Translations under genes and position numbers: made by a program | From: Triglochin maritima | Lineage: Eukaryota; Streptophyta; Magnoliopsida; Alismatales; Juncaginaceae | DNA length: 64,000 nucleotides | Reading direction: 5' to 3' | NCBI GenBank assembly: GCA_963682175.1 | Contig: OY821786.1 | Location: forward strand, 21,009,501-21,073,500 | Notes under the pieces: generated by a model | Told to the model about the DNA's origin: nothing | Seen by the model: the letters and a program-made list of their open reading frames with translations, nothing else | The model's database searches: none | In this document: piece by piece, positions 1-12,377 of the stretch | Layout of the letters: each line of letters starts with the position of its first letter | Position numbering within the stretch: position 1 is the stretch's first letter

Positions 1-767
1 CTGGTGGCAATTTTTTGGAGATAATGGTGAGCTCAACATGGTTTCCTAGTTCCTTGTTGTGGTTAAGATGTACTATGTGACTATTTTATTTTATGGTCAT
101 CTGACTAGAGATTTCACTTTGTTTGGACAGTTGGTGATACAATTGAGATTGGCAACTTTGATCCTAAAATTGCTACGTTTTGGGTGGCTCCAGGTATCAT
201 GATCTGCAATAATTTCTATCTGATCGTCTTTATCTTTGGAAACACATTGTTATATTTGGGTTTATTTACATTTCCAGATCGAAGGTTGAAAGGAGTTTTC
301 CTGGAAAGTGGGAATGCAGAGGTGCTTTCTTGATTTCTTTTTTGAGTAAAATTTGGTTTTAGCAGTTGGTATTATAGAGCTTGAGAGTAAGATTTCGGGA
401 AGTCAACAACTCATCAGATTTTTTTCCCTGTATAAAAAGTTAAAAACTTAGTCCTGGATAATATCATAGCCCGAGAAGATAGTTCTAGCATAAACCTTTG
501 TTGTGTAATATTATTTCCTGCAAAATACCTTAAGCACCAGATTTTATGCACATAACACGGATGTGTTGTGAAGTAGTATCTTGTCACTCTCAAGCAGTAG
601 AAATGTGGTAATTGCTTCTTGAATTTTCTTTTCAGGAATTTCAGCTCCTTCCGAAACTTGCACGAGCGCAGCCGGTGGTTGATGTAGCTAAGCTTCAGTC
701 GGCATCATCAGTTGAAGCTGCCCTGGAAATCACCGCAAATTCATTGAAGCTGGCTTCCAAAGTATGA
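1..767 (+). CDS. 3' end (last four exons) of an unidentified plant protein gene
   Basis: I do not recognise the product. Four exon pieces join in one phase: 1-26, 131-193, 278-321 and 636-767, each bounded by GT donors and AG acceptors, with stop TGA at 765-767. The reading includes WWQFFGDN, then GDTIEIGNFDPKIATFW, and a C-terminus rich in alanine, leucine and valine that ends LKLASKV. Three consecutive phase-compatible junctions with no internal stop make this a real gene end rather than chance. The 5' part lies outside the window. No signal peptide, membrane segment or catalytic motif is visible in this C-terminal piece. A protein search with the 80 or so residues should identify the family. 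Confidence 0.6.
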
Positions 768-1825
768 ATTTGGAAATACTGATGGCCCGATACTCATAAT
801 CTCGCATCTTACTCGGTTGGGTATTTTGTCCATAAATAAACAACTAATAAATGCCATGTATTTCCATTTTACTGGCCATTGGAGGTTACTTGTGTGTGTG
901 TGGTTAGTTTTGCCCAGGGTTTTGTAATATGCTCAGGTTGCTTTTCGTTGAGTCTGAAACCCCTTTTTTGTTGAAAGAAATAAGTAAATGCAGAATTGAG
1001 CCTTGTCTAGTTGTCTTACTACGGTTTTGAATCAGGATGCGTGCAGTCTCTGGAACTTTGGTTGCTCAATTTTTTAGTTTGTCTCATGATGGATCAGCTA
1101 TTTTTCGTTATCTAACGGAAGTGTATTTCTGCCTACAAATTAAATATTTGGTTTAAACAAGTAGCTCAATTGTTTCTAGTACTTCAATTTTAGAAAAAGA
1201 TTATTGGTTGTTACTCACAAATTGGTGTGGGTTTTTTTTCCAAAAAAAAAAAAGATTTCGGCCCGAAGGTTCCTAAGAAGCCTATTGTAGATTGCAGCAG
1301 ATAATCGGTTACTGCTGATTGGTAGATTTCTTGAAGGTTCGTTTGATCTGAGTCTTTGAGCCATGATTTTGTGCAATATGTTTATACCTCAAACGCCTTA
1401 GTTACGTCTGATTCATTAATTCATAGTGCATTCGTTAATTCATAGTTCACTATAACTTCTTTAATCAAAACTCAAGAAACTATGAAATTATAACTTTATT
1501 TGAGTCTTAGATCCATCTACAACCCACCTCCTTGGTAGGTTGAGAAATCGGATATATAGGTTGGCCGATCACCTTATAATAAATTCATTATCATTATCCT
1601 ATACAAATAAAAAATAAAACCTCAAAAACATGAATTCTTAACAAACAAAAAAATGATTGGTAGGTATGTCTGTAAACATAAATAGTAATCATTAATTGTT
1701 GAATTATATGAAGCACAACAAGATTAGATTATCAAGTTCAAGACTCGACCAACAGTGATGATGAAGACTTGGCTTCGTTTAAGTCAGAGTAATTGGGTAG
1801 TTCTTTTTGTAACCGGGACAAACCA
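768..1825. other. Intergenic AT-rich sequence, no gene seen
   Basis: This is the 3' flank of the upstream gene. It holds poly-A and poly-T runs and a short direct repeat of 'ttaattcatagt' near 1425-1450. I see no coding potential, RNA gene or mobile element. Confidence 0.5.
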
Positions 1826-1828
1826 TTA

Positions 1829-2227
1829 GGTCATCACTAACCAAGACTTGGACGATCTGATCACGAGTTTTCTCTCTTTTCCAAATCAGCTTTCTTTCTT
1901 TTCCACATCAACTTTCTCTTTTCTCAATCCACTTTCTTATCTTTTCTACACTATTTACCTCTTAACCAGAACCCAACACAACCAATCTCTCTCCTCCATA
2001 TCATTTTGGGGTTGATTTTGGAAAAGAAATCTAAAACAATTCTGAAAAAAGTCTACAACTCAAAAAAAATTAGAAAACGTATTTAAAAAAAAGAGAAGAA
2101 GATTAAAACTAATTTTAAAAAAAACAAAAACAAAAAAAAACGAAAAATAAAACGCTTTAACGGGGGAGATGCCCCGGTTATCCCGGGTCGGGGGGTGGGG
2201 GGCGCACGACTCCCGTTAGTGATGCTC
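1829..2227. mobile_element. Harbinger-like MITE (non-autonomous, about 399 bp)
   Basis: The left end reads GGTCATCACTAAC and the right end, reverse-complemented, reads GAGCATCACTAAC. These are near-identical terminal inverted repeats. TTA flanks both sides (1826-1828 and 2228-2230), the usual 3-bp target duplication of PIF/Harbinger elements. The inside is AT-rich with no coding sequence, apart from a GC-rich block just inside the right end. Assignment to Harbinger rests on TTA and the 'GAGCATC' style of terminus; another TIR superfamily is possible. Confidence 0.55.
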
Positions 2228-2446
2228 TTAGACATGTTATTGGGTCATTACCTAGATAATCAATTAGCTTCTCTCAAGACACCATCTATACATAGATGGG
2301 CCCCATATGTAATTAACTAATCGATTCCATTCAATGAAACAACTAACCCAACTTCCAATTCTCGACCTCCTCGCTTCTGTTCTTTCCCAATTGTGAAACC
2401 CTAATTTTGATTCCTCAATCTTGCGCTCGAATCACGGATTTCTTCA

Positions 2447-2724
2447 TGATAGCAGAGCAAGAGAGATCCATTTCGACTTCCGCAAGATCCAATCACGACT
2501 CCGGAGCTCAAAGGAGCCGAAACCAACTAGAGAACCAAGTAGGGTGTTTGTAGAGCAACTTCAAGATTGACAATGACAGATGAAGCTGAAAAAAGCATAT
2601 CCTAGTTCTCCAAATCCCTACCAACTACATCCTTCAAATTATTCAGGTATGATTCTTGTACCAAAGTTTTTTACCGGTGATAACTACCCATTATGGCGTA
2701 GGGCTATGTGTAGATCATGGTTGT
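2447..2724 (+). pseudogene. Ty1/copia gag N-terminal remnant
   Basis: From 2607 the frame reads SPNPYQLHPSNYSG, then MILVPKFFTGDNYPLWRRAM. This is the copia-like retrotransposon N-terminal gag domain found in many plant proteins (pattern NPYxLHxSDxPG...LxGxNYxxWxRAM). A small ORF starting at 2447 lies upstream and could be leader or unrelated. The match stops near 2724, so the rest of gag is missing. It may belong with the copia integrase remnant at 14475-15018, on the other side of the gypsy element. Confidence 0.6.
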
Positions 2725-2841
2725 TAATTGTGCTGTATACAATCATATATATATAGGTCATATATTGCAATTCATATCCGACCCATTTTATAAATGTATT
2801 GTTGGACTCAAACCATATCCAATCCATTTATTATCGTGTAA

Positions 2842-2890
2842 ACACGACCTGACCCGTTTATACATGATTAATTAATGGGTCGTGTCGTGT
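2842..2890. repeat. Short inverted repeat (hairpin)
   Basis: The left arm ACACGACCTGACCCGTT pairs imperfectly with the right arm AATGGGTCGTGTCGTGT around an AT-rich loop. Similar 'gggtcgtgtcgtgt' hairpins occur in plant repeats. No coding sequence surrounds it (2725-2955). Confidence 0.45.
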
Positions 2891-2955
2891 AGACTTTAGG
2901 ACACGTTCAACCTAAAACAATACACGTTTAGTATATTTATTTCATGATTTGCTTA

Positions 2956-5041
2956 TGTGAAACCCCTTACCCATTCTCTTTCCTCTCCATCATCTCCTTC
3001 TACCAAATCCCTAAACCCCTCACCCTCACCTTCCTCCCTCTTTCTTCTCCATCCGACCTAAACCTTTAATCCCCAATCTCCACCTAACCCGACCTCCTCC
3101 ACAACTCTGACGACGGCTCCAGCGGCGGTGACGACTAGGACTCCGACGAGCATCTTCAGTGGGGTCATCCGCACGTAGGTGTGGATGGGAGGGTGTCCCC
3201 TTCTCCGGTCTTTCTTCCTTCTGTCGATCCGGGATTGAGGTACGCCACCACAAATGAAGATTTAGATCCGATAATTTGGTTTGGGTTTTTTCGGATGTTG
3301 CTTAGTTCGGATGGTTTTGGATGGTTTGATGAGCGGAGGATGGGCTGAGTGTTGGTCAGATGAGTGGCGAATTGATTGGTGCCCACCACATGTTCGATGA
3401 AATGTCCCTTAGAGCTTAAATGTTAGAGTATCTTTTGCTTTCCTTCCAATGCATGTTAATGGCTATGTTTTGTTGATTTAATATTCGAACTAAGTCATAC
3501 TTGATCCATATGTTGATGCCATCGTGGTGGTGGACCAAGGAGTTCATGTTGTGGTTACTTACTAATTGTTGGTCGATCATGTTTCATGCATATCTTTAGT
3601 TTCACTTATGTCATGATTAGGGATGATACGAATTTGGTTAATAGAGTATGAGGCTGATACTCGATTTCGATATTTGGATGCACGTGAGGTGTTTGTTAAT
3701 ATGCCTTGGTATGTTGTTAATATTATGGATTAATAAATGATACATTTGTGTTGCCATGATATCGATGTGGACAATATAATGAATTATTGGAATATTTGTG
3801 GGAAAAACCCTGAGCGTATTATAAAATGTGGGAATTAGTTTAATTTGGGGAAAACTGCTTTTTTCCCTGGACTTTCTATATATTTGTAGTTAATTACATT
3901 AGTCAGTTAATTACTGTTTACCCCCCTTGAGTTTTGTATATTGCTCTAAGATTTGTTATTGCCTTGGTAAGGTTTATGATATGAATTATTAGGGTCGCAT
4001 GACCCATACTTTTGGGGTTAATTGTGTTTATCGCTTGCATTATGAGAGGGGTTCGTGGAACGGGTTGTCCACCCACGTTGTGACGATTTGGGAGCGTTGC
4101 TCATGGGCTCAGGCGTGTGGTCAGGTGGTGAGGATGGCATGTGAGGCATATATGACTAGATGTTAGGATGTTTCCCGGTTGGGGCGGTACGGAGGGTTTA
4201 CCAGCGTTGTGACGAGTGACCGCCGGAGTTGGGCTCGCGGGCTCGGGCATTGTGGTTGGATTCTCGGAGCCGTGTTTTTCCCCGTGTGTTGTTGTGGTTC
4301 GGAAGGGTCAATCCACGTTGTTGCGAGTGGCCGTTAGAGAGCGTTACACACGGGCTCGGGCGTGTGGTCGGCTTCCGAAGCTGGATGTGGAACTGGTCAG
4401 CTCACCAGCGTTGTGAGGGGTGACCGTTAGGGAGTGTTGCTCACGGGCTCGGGCGCGTGATTGGAGTAGGGCGTTGCCTTGTGGGCCGGATGTGTGGTCT
4501 TGTCGAGGGTGCACGCTCGGCCTGACTGGGCGCGTAGTTGCCTTGGGATGCATGACAGTTCTGTCGTGCGAGCGGGTTGAATGTTGCCTTGTGGATCAGA
4601 TGCGTGGTGGGGTCGAGGTGTACGCTCGACTTTGCTGGACGCGTGGTTGTCTTGGGACACAAGACTAGTGTGAGCAGTCATCGACGGTTAGACCTTGTGT
4701 GGTGTCGGGTTGGGGTGGTGTACTGGGTCTTGATTTAAGAGTCAAGCGTGCCTATTCGTGTGCAGGTGGGACGTGGTAGGTGATCAGAGGAGACTTGGGC
4801 TTGGGACGCGTGGACTGGATCTGTTGAGCTCAGTTGTCACGTATTTTTCCTACTCCTCTCAGTAGACATGTAGTAGGATTCATAGTTCTTGTTTTTCCCT
4901 TCCGCATTGTACTTTGACTTTAACCTGATTATATATTGTAATTGGGGTCTCGAGTTGGTTATTTCAGTTAATGTCCCTTTTTCGCTTCCTTTTTATGTTG
5001 TGATTATTGCTGTGTCCCAAGTGCGGATTACAGGCGTTACA
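2956..5041 (+). repeat. Ty3/gypsy 5' LTR (about 2.09 kb)
   Basis: It begins TGTGAAACCCC and ends GGCGTTACA. It is repeated with scattered substitutions and indels at 12378-14448, and is followed directly by a primer-binding site. Between about 4066 and 4450 there are four diverged tandem copies of a GC-rich segment containing 'gttgtgacgagtgaccg' and 'cgggctcgggcgtgtgg'. Open frames in this stretch reflect GC content and are not genes. Confidence 0.85.
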
Positions 5042-5044
5042 GTT

Positions 5045-5056
5045 TGGTATCAGAGC
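5045..5056 (+). other. Primer-binding site (tRNA-iMet type) of the gypsy element
   Basis: TGGTATCAGAGC lies three bases after the LTR end. This is the usual initiator-methionine tRNA primer site of plant LTR retrotransposons. Confidence 0.85.
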
Positions 5057-5149
5057 TCAGGTCAGTCCATTCGCGTACAATCCAAGTTAGTACCTTTTAG
5101 CACAGTTCTGTTAGTTTTGTGTGTTTTGAGTTCTAGTTTCGTGGGGAAG

Positions 5150-7149
5150 ATGCCACCCCGTGGAAGTGCCAGATCGAGGCGTGTAGACTCATCCACACCC
5201 TGTTCCCAGGATGGGGACCGACGAGTGATGCGTGGCCAGTAAGAATGCTTAGGTGCGAAAGACTTTGTTGGAGGGAAAGACTTAGAGGCATCAGAGGATT
5301 GGATTTTCATAATTCAGCAGATTTTGAGGTAATCGTTTGTCCGCCTGAGCGTCAAGTAGGGGTTGGCCACGTGCATTTTAAGTGGATCAACGATTAGTTG
5401 GTGGAGGTCTACTACCGTGGTGGTCATTAATGGCGGGACCACGATTACTTGAAACGACTTTCGGGGGGAGTTCAGGAAGAAGTATTTGTTTCCGTAGCAC
5501 GTTCATCATCTTATGAGGTGCGAGTTCCTGGCAATTCAACGGGGAGATTTGAGTTTAGATTAGTATATCTACAAGTTTAGCTCCCTTGAGAGATACTATA
5601 CGAAGATCTTTAGTATGCCCGAGCAGAGGGCGATGGAGTTCATTGAGAGGCTTGGCAGTCGCTCCAGTGAGCAGTACTTACCAGTATGCCTCGGACATGG
5701 GAAGACACACATTGTAGTGTGATGACTTTGGATGCTGAGTACCCAAGTCGCACCCAGGAGAGTAGACGTTTTGGCGGCAGTCCAGTTCAGTAGGATTGGA
5801 GGCGGTAATCCCCGTGGCAGGAGTCACCTAGGGGCAGTTTAGGTGGTCGGCTTGAGGAGAAGCAGAGGTCAGCTCAGAGGAGTGCCAGTGATGTTTGTGG
5901 ACATTATCGTTGTTCACACCCCGGACGAGAGTGTGGTCTGGCGATTGGTGGATGCTTTGACTGTGGACAGTTGTGTCGCAGGGCACTTGTGTGCCCTAGG
6001 CACAGAGGAGCAAACAATGGCAGTGGCAGTAATAGCGTTGGTAGTGGCGGAACAGCGAGGTCCTGCTTCACCTGCGGGAAGTTGGGGCTACCAAGTCTAT
6101 AATTTGGTCACCGAGTACCGCTGGACGTGCTTTTGTTTCACAGTTTGAGGATTCTGTAGGTACGTCAGCTGACATTGTGGAAGGTACGCTCGTTGTTGCT
6201 GGTCATGTTGCTAGGATATTATTTGATAGCGTTGGATACATTCCTTCATTGTTGAGAGATTTATGAGCGTAGTGGACCTTAGCCTTGAGTGTGACCTCCT
6301 GCCTCGAAGAAAGCGGATTGTATTTGGGAAGTTCTAGTTGGCATGCCGATTGTGTCGGGCGACGAGAGCTTCCCGGTTGACCTGGTGTTGCCGATGGTGG
6401 ACTTTGACGTAGAAGTTCATTGCCGAGAGCAGAAGATTTTTATTCCGAGAGTAGTTGGTTAGTGTGTAATGATCCATGGTATGCACGGCAGAGAGGGTCG
6501 CATCTTCTTTTCTGCACGGAAGACGCAAAAGCTTTTGAGTAAGGGGTGTTGACCGAGAGTTAGAGACCCAACCTAGAGGAGGTGGAGACGGTCCGAGATT
6601 TTGCCGATGTGTTTTCAGAGGACCTGACAGGATTGTCTTCGCATCGAGAGATTGAGTTGCTATCAACCTGCTTTCTGGTACTACACCTCAGTGTAAGGCG
6701 TCGTATCGGAGGACCCCTACAATGTTGTCCTAGCTGAAGACTCAGTTGTGGGAGTTGTTGGACAAGGGGTTCATTTGGCTGAGTGTGTCAGCGTGGAGAT
6801 CCCATGTTCTGTTCGTGAAGAATAAGGATTGCTCCATAAGAATGTGTGTCAACTGCCGGATGTTGAATAAGGTGATCGTCAGGAACCGTTATTCGTCGTC
6901 GAGGACTGATGACATCTTTGATTGGTTGAAGGCCTTGTCAAAGATTGACTTGAGATCCAGGTACTATCAGTTGAGGATTAAAGATGATGACGTGCCGAAG
7001 AAAACTTTTCGCACAGGGAGCATTGCGGATCGTACTAGAGGTGCAGAGGGAACAACGGTTGTATGCCAAGTGCTCAAGGTAAGAGTTTTGGCTTGTTAGC
7101 AATGTCATTCCTTGAGCACATCGTGTCAAATGGATGGGATCTCGGTGGA
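5150..7149 (+). pseudogene. Ty3/gypsy gag-protease-RT remnant (decayed, multiple frames)
   Basis: This is the first half of the internal region of the element with LTRs 2956-5041 and 12378-14448. A start at 5150 reads MPPRGSARSR. The gag core follows in shifting frames (FRGEFRKKY, MRCEFLAIQRGDLSL). Near 5890-6090 are Cys-rich pieces (CFDCGQLC, CFTCGKLG). A protease-like ADIVEGTLVVAGHVARILFD lies near 6170-6230; the expected active-site Asp-Ser/Thr-Gly is degenerate here (FDSVG). RT pieces follow at 6746-7099, including [10 protein letters not shown] and [11 protein letters not shown]. After 7099 the frame shifts to FLEHIVSNGWISVDEG, where a solo LTR interrupts it. Stops and frameshifts make the region non-functional. 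Confidence 0.8.
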
Positions 7150-8586
7150 TGAAGGGAATGTGTTCTAAAAGTTTTACTTTTAAATGTCAATTATTATGAA
7201 TTGAATGAGAAATCATTTTGTTCCTTGTTTATGTTATTCGTCTTTTAGAAGGGTTAAGGAAGAGGCTCTTGGTCCTTAACCGTAGAGCTCTAAAAGATAA
7301 TGGTTTACATAAAGCAAAAGATATTCGCAATCATGGTAATTAACATGGGACATTAATTACCGAGTTAAGATTGTCGTGTTGGTCATAGATCATTGTAGCT
7401 CTACAAGTGAGTGACAACACGGGTACACAAAAGAGGAAAATATTACTTTTGTAAACTGAATGGACCTAATAAGTAAAATATTATACAAATGTGTTTCTGT
7501 GTCATTAATATTTTACTGTGTCCTTGGTCCTTTGAAATGAGACCTATATCCGATCACTTAAGGAGTGCTTAATTAGACTAGTGTCTTAAGCTATCAATGA
7601 GTGTAGTGCAAAGGCATTAGTTGGTTAAGTATGACTTTTGTTGGAGAAGATAGTTAGTCAAAAGATTATCATTGCCCCTCTTAATTGAGTGATGATATTA
7701 GTGGGCCCCTTGATAAAGCAAAGTTATGATGTGCACAATGTGATTTGAGTTAAGTCACATATTTATAACTAGCTTAAAGAGATCAGGAAATGAATACTAA
7801 TACAAAGATGACACAATACACCTTTGTGTGTATTCTTAATATCATGAGGCAAGGGACAGACACAAGTGGTGCACTCCATCACTAAATGGATCGGATTTTG
7901 GTTCGAGTGGAATTAAGACATCTAACTAATTGGGAGCTATAATGTGTAGCTAGATACCGCTTATAGCTTGTGATATTAAACTCTTAAAATCACTGCCAAC
8001 TTAGTCTAAATCCTCCCATAGGTCACACCGCAAAAACCGGGAAACAAGAAGCTTGATTTTTGGTTCATATGATGTGTCGGGTTTCTAATAGAAAATATGA
8101 CACATGTGGTGAACAAGTAAAATCAATTATGTTATGATATATAATATAATTAGAATCATGATAAATTCATATGAGATGCATAAATTATGGGGTGCAATAA
8201 TGTAATATCCTAACCTTGCTTATGGTGCTAATGGTGTTTAGGAGAGGATTAGTGGTGGATGAGATCGGCGGCTGAGATCGTTTCGGGAGAAGGTATATAA
8301 GGTTTGGATCTCTCCCTCTCTCTCACTCTTCACTCTCTCCCTCTCTCACGATCTCTCTCTTTCTCACGCGTCTCTCTCTCCCTTGTGCTTCGTCGGTGTT
8401 GGCAGAGGCGAGGATCGGAGTGTTGGAGTCGCCAGAATCGTCGTAGAGTTCGGGATCGGAGGTTCGCCGGAGTTCGAGCTTTTTCGCGAGGAGGCGCTCA
8501 CCGTGGTTTCTTCCAAGGCTTCTTCAAGCCTTAAGGTATGTCAAACTTGCTTTCAAGCTCACCTATCTTTAGTGTGGGAGTGGGAG

Positions 8587-9160
8587 CGGTCGACGGTAGG
8601 CCGTTTTGGCTCGTCGGACCTGCATAGCGGTTTCTGCACTAAAATCATTCGACCGGTGTATGGGTTCGGTCGACCGGTCGTAGTGTATTTTTGGGCGATT
8701 CCCTTGCACCGGTCGAACGATGCCCCTTGGGCGGTCGACCGGTTGTGCAATTTTAACAAGAGGAAGACGTCCTGGTGCTTTTCGGTCGACCGGGACCCCT
8801 TTGCCGGTTGACCGCAAGTACTGTTGTAGGTCGGTTGGGGGCGTTGACCATCTAAACGGTCGACCGCTCGTTGACTTCGTCCGACCGACATTTAAGTTAA
8901 CTTATTGTCCGGTCGACTGGTAGTGTTGTTTCGGTCGACCGTGAAGATCGTTTGTTTGGAGGTTTGTACTGGTGGTTTTCGGTCGACCGTGAGTGTCGGG
9001 TCGGTCGACCGTTGGTGTTTGGTTTGCGAAAACGTTTTCTTACTGGGGCTTTTTGGTCGACCGGGCCCCCTTTGCCAGTCGACCGATTGGCGGGTTTTTC
9101 GGTTGGGCCAGTTCTGTAGGTGAGGATCGGTCGACCGTTAAACAGTTTTCGTTCGACCGT
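8587..9160. repeat. Cluster of CGGTCGACCG palindromes
   Basis: More than a dozen exact or one-to-two-mismatch copies of the 10-bp palindrome CGGTCGACCG lie in about 570 bp of otherwise unique sequence. Some come in pairs about 20 bp apart, for example near 8978-9010. Confidence 0.8.
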
Positions 9161-9805
9161 TTCTGCTGTTTTTGGCGGATTCGTGGTTTTATGAGTACAC
9201 TTGACGGCGCCTCGTCTCTCCGGCCTCACGGGGGGCAACGGCACGGACTGGCGCCCGATGGTTGGGTGCTCGTACGCTTGAAAGCGGCTCGTCTCTCCGG
9301 CCTTTTGGGCAACGGCACGGGCTGTCGCCCGATGGTGGTGCGAGTGTTGTGGGGTTGGGGTGAGAGGACCCTTGAGACCCGGTTGTGTGGCCATGACTGT
9401 ACCGGCGGTGCCGTGTGTGCACGTGTGTGTTGTGGGGTTGGGGTGAGAGGACCCTTGAGACCCGTGGCCGATGATTTTCCGGCGGTGCCGTGTGTGCACG
9501 TGTGTTGGTGGGTTGGGGTGAGAGGACCCCTGTGACCGGATCGTGCCTATTGTGCTATTCATTATTCATTACATATTTCATTCTTGTTCATATATGTGTT
9601 AGGGTTTGGCATACTGGGTTTCCTTCTGAAAACTCAGGCATTTATTGTCTGCTTTCAAGCCGTGAGCAGCGTTAGGGGGGTGGTGACTGCGGAGGAGAGC
9701 TTCTGGGACAGATCCTGCTTCCCCCTCCTTTTGAGGTCGTTGTGATTACGTTGTACTTATTATCTTATAGCTTTTGATGTAATCACCTCTTGTTGTAAAC
9801 TCAGA

Positions 9806-9810
<5 letters not shown>

Positions 9811-9883
<73 letters not shown>
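9811..9883. repeat. (AT)n microsatellite
   Basis: An uninterrupted AT dinucleotide run of about 36 units lies inside the nested solo LTR. Confidence 0.95.
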
Positions 9884-9884
<1 letters not shown>

Positions 9885-11042
9885 GTTGGTGCACCTAGTG
9901 TATTTCTTGGTAATGTCCTCCGTTGTTTGTATGTTTTAAATTTAAAATTTTCCGTTGTTCGAGGACGTTACAAATAATTTATTGTTTCATAGGATAATAT
10001 ATTGCATAAGTTGTGAATTTGCTAAAACCCTTAAAGTTCAAATTTTGTTGGAAATAAATCCAAAATTTGAAAAAGGCAAAATCGGGTAAAAGTTCAGTAA
10101 TCCGTTTATTGTTCGGTCGACTGAAGGTTCTGTGGATCGGTCAACCGAACGTGGAACGGAAGGTCAAAGTTGATTGACCGAACTTGACCAAAGTGCCTGG
10201 AACTCTGGTTCGGTATACTGAACCAGAAACGGTCGACCGAACAATGTCCAGTTCCGATATTTTCGGTTAACCGAATGACACTCGGTCTTAGACGAGAATT
10301 CGTCTGATCGGTTAGGGAGATTTTTTCTCCTTAAGAATCAGTCATCCGTCTAGTGCACGGTAATACGAACGTGACATATTCGGTTAACCGAACCGCGATC
10401 GATTTTCTGCCTTTGATAATTAAGAGATTAATTTGATCGATGGTTGGATTATCTCCAAACTTGGTCTAACGTTTTGTGGATGCATGTAATGCATTATTGA
10501 ATTAGTTTGTGAGAGAAAATGTCAAGAGAACATGGCTTAAGAATAGGCATGATTGGGAGTAAGATTGGAGCCTATAAATAGGTCCTTATTCTCCTTAATT
10601 ATGTTAGATGTTTTGTTAATTCTATTCTCTCTTAATTCACCACAAAAGCCACGAAAATTCTCTTAAATTTCTAAGTCTTTGGAAGGAGAAATCTCAGAGA
10701 TTAAGGAAGGGGTTTGTAGCTAGATTCTAAGCTAGTTTGGAGATTGATTGACTAGCTCCTTTCTCTCTAACCTTGTTTAGGGATTGGTGAACACTCGGAG
10801 GCATCCAACGCAACGGGAAGCGACGAGCATCCTCAACGTCTCTGGATCTTCAAGAAGTTTTAGAGAACTTCTAGGTATGAATTTCGGAGCCCAATGTTTG
10901 TTTTGATGTGTTTTAAGCAATCATTAAAACAAACCGATGCATGCATGAAAAACAAATCGTAGAAAATATATGAATGATCCTTATTGTACATAAAAAATTC
11001 GAAAATATATATGTACAATTAAACATGAAATCCTACAGTGGA

Positions 11043-12311
11043 TTCAACGAAAAGTGAGGTAGTGATGTAGTGGCAACTACATGATCTTTAGTGGTACGTC
11101 TGATACAAGTTTGGGGTGCGTGCTGAGGCAACATGTAAAAATGGTTGCATATTTGTCGAGATAGTTGAAGGTTCACGAGCAGAGTTATCCCACTCATGAT
11201 TCGGAGTTGGCAGCAGTGGTGTATGCAATGAAAAATTGCGAGGCACTACCAGTATGGTGAGCAGTTCTAGGTGTTCACTATCACCAGAGTCTGAAGTACT
11301 TTTTCTCGCAGAAGGAACAAAACGTGAGGCAACTACGCTAGTTTAAGTTCATGAAGGTTTATGACATCACGAATCACCTACCATCTGGGGAAGGCAAACA
11401 CAGTAGCCGACACTCTGAGTAGAAAATGGGGGAGTTCAGTGGCGAGTCTATTCGTAGAGACTATTGAGGAACCTGGTTCAGTTGAGGTTGTTTGCAACAG
11501 CAAACAACGAAGCTATGCTTTCCAGTTTACGGGTCGAACCGGGCATAGTGGATTGCATTGTCTGCGTACATGCAGAGGATTCAGAGGGCGCTGGGGACGA
11601 AGCTGAAGTTTAGTACGACATTTCACCCTCAAACGGATGGTCAGTCAGAGAGGATCATACAGAGGCTCGAGGGCATGTTGAGAGTGTGTTCCTTGGAGTG
11701 GGCAAGCAGTTTGGATGAGCATCTACCACTGATTAAGTTTGTGTACAACAACTTCCATGCCAATATAGGGATGACACCCTATGAGGCCTTGTACGGACGA
11801 CCGTGTAGATCACCCTCGTGTTGGGGTGAGGTGGGCGAGAGACAACTAGTCGGACCATAGACCGTCCAATAGTGTGCAAAGAAAGTGGATGTCATCCGGC
11901 AGAGATTGACCACAACGCAGAGTAGGCAGAAGAGTTATGCAGACCAGAGCCGACGAGAGTTGGCTTTTGCAGTGGGGGATCACGTCTTCCCGAGGATCTT
12001 CCCCGTTTAAGGAGTGATACAGTTTGGTTACAAGGAAAAGTTGAGTTCGAGATATGTGGGGTTGTTTGAGGCTTTAGACAAAGTTGATGCCGTGGTGTAT
12101 CAGATCGCATTGTCTACCCTTCGTATATGTTTGAGGTAGATATGCCTGGAGTGCGACCCGATTTGTCATTCAAAGAGCGATCAGTGGTGTTAGTTGATCG
12201 GATGGAGTATCAATTCCATAAGAGGATTATCCCGATGGTTACGATCTGGTGGCAATACCACACCTTGCGAGAGGATACGTGGGAGATCGAGGCAGATGTG
12301 CGGGAGAGGTA
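11043..12311 (+). pseudogene. Ty3/gypsy RNase H-integrase remnant
   Basis: This is the continuation of the element interrupted at 7150. RNase H pieces read PTHDSELAAVVYAMK near 11190 and 'hhlgkantvadtlsrk' near 11380. Integrase resumes near 11558 with FHPQTDGQSERIIQ and MTPYEALYGRPCRSP. A C-terminal piece follows at 12127-12309 (MFEVDMPGVRPDLSF, then WWQYHTLREDTWEIE). This C-terminal module resembles the chromatin-targeting tail of Tekay/Del-type gypsy integrases, but the lineage was not tested. The expected integrase zinc finger and first catalytic segment between RNase H and FHPQTDG are missing, so there is an internal deletion near 11440-11556. Confidence 0.8.
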
Positions 12312-12377
12312 ACTAGATTTTTTCAGTGCATCACTTGGTTTTATTTCGCGGACGAAATTCCTTTTTGGTGAGGTGAT

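Larger units (their letters stand above)
8201..9972 (+). mobile_element. Solo LTR nested in the solo LTR (gypsy-type ends)
   Basis: It begins TGTAATATCC and ends GGACGTTACA. Perfect AATAA duplications flank it (8196-8200 and 9973-9977), and the host LTR sequence is continuous across it when compared with the copy at 55747-57765. It contains a TATA-like 'tatataagg' near 8293 followed by CT-rich sequence, a cluster of CGGTCGACCG palindromes (8587-9160), GC-rich near-repeats containing 'gggttggggtgagaggacc' (9353-9535) and a long AT dinucleotide run. Confidence 0.9.
7150..11037 (+). mobile_element. Solo LTR inserted in the gypsy RT (family A, carries a nested LTR)
   Basis: It begins TGAAGGGAATGTG and ends AAATCCTACA. 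Perfect 5-bp target duplications GTGGA flank it (7145-7149 and 11038-11042). A second copy of the same LTR, with its own duplication, is at 55747-57765. Removing the nested insertion at 8201-9972 leaves about 2.1 kb, matching that copy in length and order. No internal region or second LTR is present, so it is a solo LTR from recombination. Confidence 0.9.

Noticed and set aside
4216..4681. Several overlapping open frames on both strands
   Set aside because: They lie in GC-rich tandem repeats of the gypsy LTR and recur in the other LTR with frame changes.
8897..9562. 221-codon open frame on the minus strand
   Set aside because: It sits in the GC-rich part and palindrome cluster of a solo LTR, with no domain. 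Open frames on both strands here reflect composition.
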